From Actinomadura sp. K4S16 (GTDB taxonomy: Bacteria > Actinomycetota > Actinomycetes > Streptosporangiales > Streptosporangiaceae), in contig NZ_BDDE01000030.1 of assembly GCF_008327685.1 (NCBI RefSeq), positions 78,485 through 142,484 of the forward strand: 64,000 nucleotides of DNA, given 5' to 3'. How positions within the stretch are numbered: the first letter of the stretch is position 1; each line of letters starts with the position of its first letter. Shown piece by piece: positions 16,567-23,804 of this stretch. The notes under the pieces are model-generated. The model did no database searches. It was not told where the DNA came from and saw only the letters and a program-made list of their open reading frames with translations. The translations under genes and the position numbers were made by a program.

Positions 16567-17090
16567 TCATGCCCGGCCGTGCGGATCCACCGCCGGGATG
16601 CGGCGCCAGACCTCGTCGACGGCCAGGTGCAGGGCGCCGGTGAGGACGCGCAGGTGGCCGGCGAGGTCCACCGACGTCCAGCCGGGCACGCTCGGCGCCA
16701 GCAGGACGCGGCTCGCGCCGGGGTCGACGATGCCCGGCGGGGCGGCCACCACCCCGGCGATCTCGTCCGCGCCGAGACCGGCCTCCTGGAGGGCGAGCCC
16801 GATCACCTCGTCGGCGGCGCGCAGGAGGTGGCAGGCCTCGCTCAGCCCGGCCTCGCTCCGGCCGACGGGGCGTCGGACGGCCGCCAGGCGCCGGGCGGCG
16901 AGGTCGCCGACCCCCGCGCTGACCGTGTGCGGGCCGACGTCGAGCCCGAGCACGGGCGCGGGCGCGGCCGTGCAGGGAGACCCGGACGGTGGGGCGGCCG
17001 CCGTGCGGGACGCGGCCGCCGGGTCGTGCTGCTGGAGCCAGCCCGCCTCGACCAGGTCGTCCACCGCCTGCCCCACGGTGGGACAGGTGA
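16567..17090 (-). pseudogene. ROK family regulator remnant, truncated at both ends
   Basis: The fragment starts in the middle of a ROK helix-turn-helix (PTVGQAVDDLVEAGWLQQ) and runs into the ROK sugar-kinase-like domain: VLGLDVGPHTVSAGVGDLAA, then VVAAPPGIVDPGASRVLLAP and VPGWTSVDLAGHL. After that it breaks off and stops at 16567. About 60 residues are missing in front and about 170 behind, including the ExGH and Cys-rich zinc motifs. No start codon with a ribosome binding site exists at the natural position. ROK/NagC/XylR proteins normally repress sugar genes. It meets the discoidin fragment on the opposite strand near 17090, which suggests that a recombination or deletion joined two unrelated genes. 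Confidence 0.65.
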
Positions 17091-17099
17091 GGCCGGGCG

Positions 17100-17272
17100 T
17101 CCACTGGTTCGGCATCGGCGGCCGCAACGGGCCCCGCCCCGCCGCCGACGCGGGCGACACCATGGCCACCGAGGCCCGGGCCCGCTACGTCCGGGTGGTG
17201 GGGACCGGCAACACCGCCAACCTCACCTTCCACCTCACCGAGGTGAGCGTCTACGGCACGCCGGTCGCGTGA
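17100..17272 (+). pseudogene. Remnant of an F5/8 type C (discoidin) carbohydrate-binding domain
   Basis: The plus-strand frame ends in ARYVRVVGTGNTANLTFHLT and EVSVYGTPVA followed by a stop. This is the typical last two strands of a discoidin domain, as found at the C-terminus of secreted glycoside hydrolases and polysaccharide lyases. Nothing upstream in the frame continues the domain; it collides with the ROK fragment instead. It is therefore the tail of a lost extracellular carbohydrate-active enzyme. A lost sugar gene set (enzyme plus ROK regulator) is an inference that fits both fragments. Confidence 0.55.
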
Positions 17273-17278
17273 CCGGCG

Positions 17279-18100
17279 TCAGGGCTTGTGCCCGACGCCC
17301 CCGACGCTCCAGATCGGCCTGGACGTCTCGATGGTCTCGTGCTCGGGACGCCACATGGGGAGGTAGACGACACCGGGCTCGACCAGGTCCCAGCCGGAGA
17401 AGAGCCGCTCCACCTCGGCCCTGGTGCGGATGTTCGACCGGGGCGTGCCGCGGATCGCGTGGGTCTGCTGCTGGTAGAGGAAGGCGAGCCGCGCGGTGAC
17501 CTCCGGGCACAGGTCGCTGACCGGATGCGAGATCGCCATGTAGCTGCCCGGGGCCATCAGGTCGCCCAGCCGCCCGACGCTCCGCGCCACCTCCTCGTCG
17601 TCGGGGATGGTGTAGAGGACGTGGAAGAACAGCAGCGCCGTCGGCTGGTCGAGGTCGATCAGGCGGCGCAGGGCCGGGTCGCCCGCGATCCCTTCGGCAT
17701 CGCGCATGTCGGCCTCGACGACCGCGGTGCGGGGGTCCTTCCCCAGCAGGGCCTGGGCGTGGACGCGCACCACGGGGTCGTTGTCCACGTACACGACCCG
17801 GCAGTCGGGCGCCACCGCCTGGGCGATCTGGTGGACGCTTCCCTGCGTGGGCAGACCGGTCCCGATGTCCAGGAACTGGCGGATTCCCGCGGCCGCGAGG
17901 AACCGCACGACGCGGTCCAGGAACTTGCGGCCCTCCCGCGCCAGGACGGGCAGCTCCGGTGCCAGCTCGATCGCCTGGAGCGCCGCCTCCCGGTCGGCGG
18001 CGTAGTTGTCCTTGCCGCCGAGGTAGTAGTCGTGCATGCGGCTCTCGTTGGGCGCGGTCGGGTCGAACGCCTGAGGCTCGTGCCCTGCGGGGAAGGGCAT
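17279..18100 (-). CDS. SAM-dependent methyltransferase, PF04672 (DUF574) family
   Basis: This 273-residue cytosolic protein shows the family hallmark RMHDYYLGGKDNYAADR near residue 22, then motif I FLDIGTGLPTQGSVHQIA, a motif II-like acidic VVYVDNDPVV and VVEADMRD, and LLFFHVLYTIPDDE. These proteins are abundant in Streptomyces and Actinomadura; they bind S-adenosylmethionine, but their substrates are unknown. It starts with ATG at 18100 behind TGGAGAAG; the longer upstream frame lacks a ribosome binding site. A paralogue of similar length lies at 19698-20501 on the other strand. The pair flanks the broken LysR/EamA genes. Confidence 0.85.
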   Translation of the reverse strand: MPFPAGHEPQAFDPTAPNESRMHDYYLGGKDNYAADREAALQAIELAPELPVLAREGRKFLDRVVRFLAAAGIRQFLDIGTGLPTQGSVHQIAQAVAPDCRVVYVDNDPVVRVHAQALLGKDPRTAVVEADMRDAEGIAGDPALRRLIDLDQPTALLFFHVLYTIPDDEEVARSVGRLGDLMAPGSYMAISHPVSDLCPEVTARLAFLYQQQTHAIRGTPRSNIRTRAEVERLFSGWDLVEPGVVYLPMWRPEHETIETSRPIWSVGGVGHKP

Positions 18101-18202
18101 GACTTCTCCATTCAGCTGACATCCGGCGGAGGACGCGCGGCCGCCGGAGGTAACCGCCACCGAAGCACTCAAGTTAGGGGCCTTCGCCGCGGTTGTCGAT
18201 CG

Positions 18203-18856
18203 TCAGGGCCGCGCGGCGGCGCAGGCGGCGAGCATGAGCTGGTGCTGGTCGAACCGGTCCGGTGAGCCGATCCAGGGCTCGGCCGCCGCGTCGGCGAGCC
18301 GGGCCGCCCCGCCCGCGGCGAGCGGATGCCCGGCCGGGACGAGCAGGTCCTGCGGCTCGTCGAGCACCGGCCACTGCGCGAACCGCGCGTCGTCCGGGGC
18401 CGGGGTCTGCTCGCTGGGGACGACCACGGCGATGTCGCAGTGCCGGGCGAGGAGCAGGTGGGCGGCGTCCTCGCTCTCCTTCTCGCTCATGTGCACGGCG
18501 AGCGCCGGATGCTCCTCGCGGAGCCGCGGCGGCCGGCGCCACGAGCGCGGCGAGGGCGCTGGAGACGGCGCAGAACCGCACCTGCCGGCCGTCCCGGCGC
18601 GGTGGCCGGCGAGGTCGGCGCGGGCACGCTCCCACTGCGCGGCCAGGACGTCGGCGTGCCGCAGCACCGTGTGCGCCGCGGCGGTGAGCCGCACCCGCCG
18701 CCCCTGCGCCTCCAGCAGGTCGACGCCGAGGTCGCGGGCGAGCTGCCGGAGCTGCTGCGACACCGTCGAGGGCGTCAGGTGCAGCGCGTCGGCGGTCGCG
18801 GTGACCGTGCCCCGCTCCCGCAGCACGCGCAGGGTCTCCAGGCGATGGTCGATCAT
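18203..18856 (-). pseudogene. LysR family regulator, frameshifted and truncated
   Basis: From ATG 18856 the frame gives a normal LysR winged helix (LETLRVLRERGTVTATADAL, HLTPSTVSQQLRQLARDLGV). At about 18580 a missing G shifts the frame, and the expected RVRFCAVSSALAALVAPAAA is found in the neighbouring frame until about 18526. A compensating extra base then restores REEHPALAVHMSEKE. The frame ends early at 18203 with AACAAARP, at the point where intact homologues continue for some 80 residues of effector-binding domain. Two indels and the lost C-terminus mark a pseudogene. LysR genes of this type normally face an EamA transporter gene, and a fragment of one is indeed next to it. Confidence 0.72.
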
Positions 18857-18948
18857 GCGGCGACCGGAGGTGCTGGTCGCGGGCCTCGGCCTCGCGCTGC
18901 TCTCCGCCGTCATCCCGTGGTCGCTGGACATGGCGGCGCTGCGCAAAA
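18855..18948 (+). pseudogene. Fragment of an EamA/RhtA-type transporter
   Basis: Thirty-one codons in the plus frame read RRPEVLVAGLGLALLSAVIP and WSLDMAALRK. This is one transmembrane helix plus the SL-(D/E)-(M/L)-AALR loop characteristic of RhtA-like EamA exporters, about two thirds into such a protein. Neither the preceding helices nor the following ones are present. Its first codon overlaps the LysR start codon on the other strand, so the original intergenic promoter has been deleted together with the transporter's front half. Confidence 0.6.
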
Positions 18949-19029
18949 GGATTGATCTTGGTTTCGGATCGTCCGTAAGGTCGTTCGTGATCAAGGAGAG
19001 CCTCGCGGCTTCTCCGGACAGGAGGGCAA

Positions 19030-19536
19030 GTGAAGCAGCGGATGGGCCGGGTGCTGGCCACGGGGCTGGCGGCGACGTCGCTGGCCGGTCTCGGCACGCT
19101 GACGCTGGCGGGACCCGCGAACGCGACCGACACCCAGTGCGCGACGAGTTCGAAGGAGTACCCGACCAACGGCTTCAACGCCGACGTCACGGTGAAGCTC
19201 TGCATCTACCGCAACTGGGGCGGCTCGGGAGGCGGCGACAGCTACAAGTGGGCGACCGCCGAGGTCAGCTGGGGCGACTCGGGGGCGGGCAAGTTCGAGA
19301 ACTTCGACGTCCAGGTCCGGATCGAGCAGAACGACTCCGACGTCAAGACCAGGACCTGCGACTTCACCTCGGAGATCAACGGCAGCTCCTCCGGCTCGCG
19401 CACCTGTCGGCTGCCGAGTTCCGGCTCCTACCTGAACATCAGCGGGAACACCGCCGACGGGCACGTCGTCGCCAACGTCAACGACGACGGCCAGGGGGAC
19501 CAGACCTGGGGTCTGCAGGGCACCCCCAAGCTCTGA
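19030..19536 (+). CDS. Small secreted protein of unknown function
   Basis: This 168-residue protein starts with a Sec signal peptide (KQRMGRVLATGLAATSLAGL, cleavage probably after GPANA near residue 32). The mature domain of about 135 residues is rich in Ser, Gly, Asp and aromatic residues, with four cysteines (TQCAT, KLCIY, TRTCDF, SRTCRL) that could form two disulfides. Strand-like alternation (DVTVKLCIYRNW, FDVQVRIEQND, GHVVANVNDD) suggests a beta-sandwich. I do not recognise the family. It starts with GTG at 19030 behind GGAGGG. It stands alone, with a terminator-like hairpin behind it. Confidence 0.7.
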   Translation: MKQRMGRVLATGLAATSLAGLGTLTLAGPANATDTQCATSSKEYPTNGFNADVTVKLCIYRNWGGSGGGDSYKWATAEVSWGDSGAGKFENFDVQVRIEQNDSDVKTRTCDFTSEINGSSSGSRTCRLPSSGSYLNISGNTADGHVVANVNDDGQGDQTWGLQGTPKL

Positions 19537-19547
19537 CCCCCGGCGAG

Positions 19548-19584
19548 GGGAGGCCGCGGCCGGACCGCCGGGCCGGGGCCTCCC
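19548..19584 (+). terminator. Hairpin after the secreted-protein gene
   Basis: GGGAGGCC (19548-19555) pairs with GGCCTCCC (19577-19584), and inner CCGG/CCGG contacts are possible. It begins 12 bp after the stop codon. No U-tract is seen. Confidence 0.45.
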
Positions 19585-19697
19585 GCCGTCCGACCGAATC
19601 GTGATCGGTTGTTCGTGTGGACCGGTCCGATGGAGCGATCGCAGACCATAGAGTGGCGTGTGAAGATCAGCATGGGGCTGTCCGCGAGGGAGGCACG

Positions 19698-20501
19698 GTG
19701 GCAGGCGAGGGGTTTGGGCCAGGCGGATTCGACCCGAGCGTGCCGAACATCGCTCGCATGTACGACTACTACCTCGGCGGCAAGGACCACTACGAGGCCG
19801 ACCGCCTCCGCGCCGAGGAGGCCAAGGCCGCCGACCCCACCCTGACCACCCTGATCAAGGAGAACCGGGCGTTCATGGGCCGCGCCGTCCGGTACATGGC
19901 CGAGCAGGGCATCGACCAGTTCCTCGACATCGGCACCGGGCTGCCCACCCAGCAGAACGTCCACCAGATCGCGCAGGCGGTGAACCCCGCCGCCCGCGTC
20001 GCCTACGTCGACTACGACGGCCAGGTGGTCGCGCACGGCCGGGCCATCCTCGCCGACTCGCCCGGAACCCGGATGGTCCAGGCCGACATCCGCCGGCCCC
20101 GCGAGATCCTGGAGCACCCCGAGATCACCCGGCTGCTGGACCTGCGGAAGCCGGTCGCGCTGCTGACGATCGCGACCCTGCACTTCATCCCGGACGAGGA
20201 CGACCCGCCCGGCATCATGGCCGAGCTGCGCGACGCCCTCGCTCCCGGCAGCCACATGGCGATCACCCACGCCTCCGCCGACGGCGTGCCCGAGATCGTG
20301 GCGAAGGTCGTGGAGGTCTACAAGAGGACGAACGCGCCCGGCACGCCGCGGACCCGCGAGCAGGTGACGGGGCTGTTCGGCGACTTCGACCTGGTCGACC
20401 CCGGCCTGGTGTGGGCGCCGCTGTGGCGGCCCGAGCGTCCGGTCGCGCTCGAGGAGGCCCTGCCGATCTGGTTCTACGCCGGAGTCGGCCGCAAGCTCTG
20501 A
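19698..20501 (+). CDS. SAM-dependent methyltransferase, PF04672 (DUF574) family, second copy
   Basis: This 267-residue protein is paralogous to the product of 17279-18100. It shares FDPSVPNIARMYDYYLGGKD (compare MHDYYLGGKDNY), FLDIGTGLPTQQNVHQIAQA, VAYVDYDGQVVAHG, MVQADIRRP and the C-terminal WAPLWRPERP block. I chose GTG at 19698 behind GAGGGAGG; a longer frame from 19617 adds 27 residues that do not resemble the family. A TAGAGT hexamer at 19649-19654 could be the -10 element. The substrate is unknown. The two copies lie in opposite orientation 1.6 kb apart and could support inversion by homologous recombination if their DNA identity is high. Confidence 0.85.
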   Translation: MAGEGFGPGGFDPSVPNIARMYDYYLGGKDHYEADRLRAEEAKAADPTLTTLIKENRAFMGRAVRYMAEQGIDQFLDIGTGLPTQQNVHQIAQAVNPAARVAYVDYDGQVVAHGRAILADSPGTRMVQADIRRPREILEHPEITRLLDLRKPVALLTIATLHFIPDEDDPPGIMAELRDALAPGSHMAITHASADGVPEIVAKVVEVYKRTNAPGTPRTREQVTGLFGDFDLVDPGLVWAPLWRPERPVALEEALPIWFYAGVGRKL

Positions 20502-20555
20502 GGTGTGTGCACGACCGCTCCCTGATGAGATGCCACCGGGACGAGGGAAGGCGAC

Positions 20556-22082
20556 ATGCGTGCAGTGACGGTCGGAGGGGCGCTGGAGGCCGCGGCGACG
20601 CGGGACGAGGCGTTCCTCCACGACGGCGACCACACCATCACGTTCACCGGGTTCGACGAGCTGACCGACCGGGTCGCGGCCGGGCTGCTGGCCCGCGGCG
20701 TCGGCCGGGGCGACCGCGTCGGCCTGCTCGGCCCCAACACCGCGCAGTGGCTGGCGGCGTTCTTCGGCGCGGCCCGGATCGGCGCCGTCGTCGTCCCGCT
20801 CAACGTCCGCTACCGGGAGCGGGAGCTGTCCCACATGCTCGGCCAGAGCGGCGCCCGGCTGGTCATCAGCGTCGACGCCGTGCCCGACTTCGACTTCGCC
20901 GCCTACTTCGAGTCGTCCGGGATCCCCGCCGTGTACTTCGGTGCGGGCTTCGACGCCCTGGCCTCCGCCCCGGCCCCCGAGTCCCTCCCCGCGGCCCGCG
21001 CCGCGGTGGCTCCGGACGACCCGCTGATGATCCTCTACACGTCCGGGACCACGGGACGCCCCAAGGGCGCGGTCATCACCCACCGCAGCATCCTGGCCTC
21101 CGCCTCGGCCCAGGCCGACCACTTCGGAATGGCGGACGACGACGTCCTGCTCGGGCACCTCCCGTTCAACCACGTCGGCGGCATCACCTGCACGATCATG
21201 GCGGCGCTGGTCAGCGGGGGATCGGTCGCGCTCCTGCCCGCGTTCTCGCCGGACGCCGCCCTGCGCGCGATCGAGCGGCACCGGGTGACGTTCCTCGGCG
21301 CCGTCCCGACGATGTACGTGCTGATGCTCGGCCGCCCCGACTTCGCCGAGCACGACGTCTCGTCCGTGCGGCTGTGCATGGCGGGCGGCTCCAACGTGGA
21401 GCCCGCGCTCGCCGACGCGATCCGGCGCGGCTTCCCCGGCGCGCCGCTCTACGGCCTGTACGGCCTGTCGGAGTCGTCGGGCGCCTGCGTGCTGTCGCCG
21501 ATGGACGACGACCCCGAGACGGTCTCCCGGACTCTCGGGGCGGTCATCGGCGACTTCGAGGCCCGCGTGACGGCGCCCGACGGCACCGTCCTCCCGCCGG
21601 GCGAGACCGGCGAGCTCCAGATCCGCGGCGCCTGCGTCGCCGCCGGATACTGGGACATGCCGGACGAGACCGCGGAGGTCTTCCTCCCGGACGGCTGGCT
21701 CGCCACCGGGGACATGGTCGAGATGGAGCCCGACGGGCACCTGGTCCTGCGCGGGCGCAAGAAGGAGATGTACATCCAGGGCGGCTTCAACGTCTACCCG
21801 GTCGAGATCGAGAACGTCCTGACCGCCCACCCGAAGGTCGCGATGGCCGCGGGCATCGGGGTCCCCGACGCGGTCCTGGGCGAGGTCGGGCGCTTCTACG
21901 TCGTCCCACGCCCGGACGCCGAGCCGCCCACCGCCGAGGAACTGACCGCCTACTGCCGGGACCGCCTGGCCGACTACAAGGTCCCGCGCCAGTTCGTCAT
22001 CACCCGGGACGTCCCCCTGACCCCCGTAGGCAAGATCCATAAGGCCCTCCTCAAGGACGGCGACCAGCCCGCCCCGAAGTGA
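20556..22082 (+). CDS. Acyl-CoA synthetase (AMP-forming), ANL superfamily
   Basis: This 508-residue enzyme has all core motifs of adenylate-forming acyl-CoA ligases: A3/P-loop ILYTSGTTGRPKGAVITH, A5 YGLYGLSESSG, A7 WLATGDMVEMEPDGHL, A8 LRGRKKEMYIQGGFNVYPVE, and the A10 lysine in TPVGKIHKALL. It would activate a carboxylic acid with ATP and transfer it to CoA in the cytosol. The binding pocket (LPFNHVGGI region, then MAGGSNVEPAL) resembles FadD3/13-like and cyclohexane- or medium-chain-type ligases, so a fatty, terpenoid or aromatic acid is possible. It starts with ATG at 20556 behind GAGGGAAGG, 54 bp after the methyltransferase, perhaps in one transcript. Confidence 0.88.
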   Translation: MRAVTVGGALEAAATRDEAFLHDGDHTITFTGFDELTDRVAAGLLARGVGRGDRVGLLGPNTAQWLAAFFGAARIGAVVVPLNVRYRERELSHMLGQSGARLVISVDAVPDFDFAAYFESSGIPAVYFGAGFDALASAPAPESLPAARAAVAPDDPLMILYTSGTTGRPKGAVITHRSILASASAQADHFGMADDDVLLGHLPFNHVGGITCTIMAALVSGGSVALLPAFSPDAALRAIERHRVTFLGAVPTMYVLMLGRPDFAEHDVSSVRLCMAGGSNVEPALADAIRRGFPGAPLYGLYGLSESSGACVLSPMDDDPETVSRTLGAVIGDFEARVTAPDGTVLPPGETGELQIRGACVAAGYWDMPDETAEVFLPDGWLATGDMVEMEPDGHLVLRGRKKEMYIQGGFNVYPVEIENVLTAHPKVAMAAGIGVPDAVLGEVGRFYVVPRPDAEPPTAEELTAYCRDRLADYKVPRQFVITRDVPLTPVGKIHKALLKDGDQPAPK

Positions 22083-22083
22083 G

Positions 22084-22123
22084 CCCGGGCGCCGGGGAGG
22101 GAACGGCCTCCCCGGCCGCCCGG
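22084..22123. terminator. Bidirectional terminator hairpin
   Basis: CGGGGAGG and CCTCCCCG form the top of a stem around a 6-nt loop. The stem continues downward with GGGC/GCCC-type pairs and two mismatches, about 15 pairs in all. It fills the 45-bp gap between convergent genes. Confidence 0.6.
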
Positions 22124-22127
22124 AGGG

Positions 22128-22691
22128 CTACGGGAGCGCGTGGGCGGCGATCGTCTCGGCGAGGGCCTCCGAAGCGGGCGCGTTGACGAGCCTCCACCGC
22201 GCGGCGCCGGGGATGAGGGCCCACCACTCCTTGGTGTGGGCGCCCCACCAGCAGATGACCCCGAAGCGCGCGTGGAGGTCGGCGATCGTTCTCGTGCGGG
22301 ACGGGTCGGGGTCGGGCGGCGGGGCCGGGAGCGCGACGCCGTTCCGCACCGGGCGGCGCGCCCGGCGGGCGAGCGCGGCCGTCACGAAGGGCGTGAGGAT
22401 CCGGGTGACCTGCCCGGCCGCGCCGGCCGGGTCCGTGTGCGGGCCCAGCTCCTCTCCGGTGCTGGACCGGTAGCACCAGAGGTCCGGCGCCGCCCCGGGG
22501 ACGAGCGCGATGCTCTCGCCGAACCCCGGGACGGCCGGGTCGAAGACGCGCAGGAACGGGCGCGTCCCCTCGTAGCGCGGCACGGCCTCCCAGCCCTCCC
22601 GGACCACTTCCCGTGCGAGCCGGTCGAGATGGTCCGTGATGGAGGACGCCGAGGCGCCGGTAGGGAGATGCTTCGGTTCGATCCATCCCAT
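22128..22691 (-). CDS. Hypothetical protein, downstream partner of an 85-residue protein
   Basis: This 187-residue soluble protein of unrecognised family starts MGWIEPKHLPTG, contains ITDHLDRLAREVVREGWEAV (possibly a coiled helix) and a strand-rich middle (PFLRVFDPAVPGFGESIALV, DLWCYRSSTGEELGPHTDP). It ends in FGVICWWGAHTKEWWALIPG, a Trp-rich stretch. I chose ATG at 22691 because it overlaps the upstream stop codon (TAATG), which implies translational coupling. No signal peptide or membrane segment is seen. Pairs of this kind recur in actinomycetes, but I cannot name a function. Confidence 0.65.
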   Translation of the reverse strand: MGWIEPKHLPTGASASSITDHLDRLAREVVREGWEAVPRYEGTRPFLRVFDPAVPGFGESIALVPGAAPDLWCYRSSTGEELGPHTDPAGAAGQVTRILTPFVTAALARRARRPVRNGVALPAPPPDPDPSRTRTIADLHARFGVICWWGAHTKEWWALIPGAARWRLVNAPASEALAETIAAHALP

Positions 22692-22948
22692 TACCGGCGC
22701 CCCCGGCTGCCGCGTAGGGGCGTCGGCCGGCAGGCTGCGCGGCTGAGCTCGTTGGTGAGCACCTTGCGGAGTTCGTCCGCGGTGGTGCATATAACGGTCG
22801 GGTCAATGCCGGCCTTCGGGTCGTGCAGCGTGGCGACCCAGTCGCCGAGCTTTCCGTCGTAGCGCGTCGCGCGCCAGATCCGGTGGCCCTGGAAGTCCTC
22901 GCGGAGACGGGCTAACGCCTGGTCAGCGGGGTTGACGGGCGTGTCCAT
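22691..22948 (-). CDS. Small hypothetical protein (85 aa) coupled to the next gene
   Basis: The ATG at 22948 starts MDTPVNPADQALARLREDFQ, followed by GHRIWRATRYDGKLGDWVAT and a VICTTADELRKVL helix. The pattern LR-x-x-(F/Y)-x-x-(H/W)-x-I-W-R is one I associate with small actinomycete proteins often found near XRE regulators; the family has no assigned role. The last 15 residues are Arg-rich. The stop codon TAA shares its last A with the next gene's ATG. A promoter candidate lies about 42-69 bp upstream. Confidence 0.65.
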   Translation of the reverse strand: MDTPVNPADQALARLREDFQGHRIWRATRYDGKLGDWVATLHDPKAGIDPTVICTTADELRKVLTNELSRAACRPTPLRGSRGRR

Positions 22949-23768
22949 GATCAGTTTTGGCTTCCGTTGGTGGTTGCTCTGCGTTACCGATCCTAATCTT
23001 CCCGTGGCCGGGTCGACTTTTGGAAGAGCGGGGAGCCCGGCAGATGGAAAGCTCTCGGCAGCGTTAGAAAACACTTCGCTTCCGGACCGCCCGGGTTCTC
23101 CGTGCCCGCCGCCCCGCAATCCCGGGGTTCCGCCGCCTCTCGACTGCTTTGGCGGGTAACGCCTGGTTGCCGGACGGGCCGCATCTCGTCTCCTTCCGTT
23201 CCGTGCAATCCGGAGTAACTGGACAATTCTCGCTCGGGCTCGGCGGGCCGGGGGCCGGCCGAGTGGGACCGGACTCGGACGGTCCGCGGCGGGACGCGTC
23301 CTCCGCTCGTGCGGCCGGTCGTCGTCAGCGCCATGAACCAGGGAACGCGAGGCCGCGCGGAATGGAAAATCATCGGCCACAAGCGGCCATTCGTCGATGG
23401 CGGATCGCCATATTACGGTCATTCCAATTCCGGGTCGTGCAACTTGCGCGGTAATTGCCGGTGCCATGGTCACTGATAATCAAGCCGCCGTGTCGCCTCC
23501 GCATCTCGGAAGGGCGAATGTGTGACGAATAGAGCATTGTGCATTCAAGTTCAAAGCGGTGCGGTTCGGTACTACTCGGCGTCCCGCATTCCGACCGCCC
23601 TCCTGGGCGGTCGTGAAGTCCTGGGCGCCGAATGCCTCGAGCCCGGGACCGGGCGCGGCGCCTGCGGCGCGCGGTCGCACGGCGCCTTCGAGGCCCAGCC
23701 GATGCGACCGGGCCGTGCGGGGCGGTGAACGACTTCCCCCGTCCCGGACCTGTGGAAGCGCGGCGGCG
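22949..23768. other. 820-bp intergenic region without a supported gene
   Basis: This is the longest gene-free stretch before the rrn leader and has visibly lower GC than its surroundings in 23370-23570. Open frames on either strand lack ribosome binding sites and protein-like composition. A perfect 8-bp hairpin, GACCGCCC-tcct-GGGCGGTC (23593-23612), stands in it. I see no tRNA, riboswitch or repeat family that I can name. Confidence 0.4.
22990..23017 (-). promoter_or_regulatory. Promoter candidate for the 22948 gene
   Basis: On the minus strand -35 GTCGAC (23017-23012), a 16-bp spacer and -10 TAGGAT (22995-22990) lie about 42 bp upstream of the start codon. The -10 is good, the -35 is weak. 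Confidence 0.35.
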
Positions 23769-23803
23769 TTGCATGTTCATGCAGGAGCGTGCATACTTGT
23801 GCT
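23769..23803. promoter_or_regulatory. ARG box (ArgR operator), with a weaker second copy
   Basis: TTGCATGTTCATGCA (23769-23783) is a perfect inverted repeat and fits the actinomycete ARG box WTGCATRWWYATGCA at every position. A degenerate second box, TGCATACTTGTGC (about 23791-23803), is centred about 20 bp downstream, two helical turns away, as in tandem ARG boxes of other bacteria. The first box ends 21 bp before the argG start codon, so ArgR with arginine should repress argG directly. Confidence 0.85.
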
Positions 23804-23804
23804 C

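Noticed and set aside
19428..22040. 870-codon minus-strand open frame
   Set aside because: Antisense to the methyltransferase and acyl-CoA synthetase genes; composition is not protein-like.
23593..23612. GACCGCCC-tcct-GGGCGGTC hairpin as a right end of a second IS605-type element
   Set aside because: The typical GGATGTC-type end and any tnpB remnant are missing nearby.
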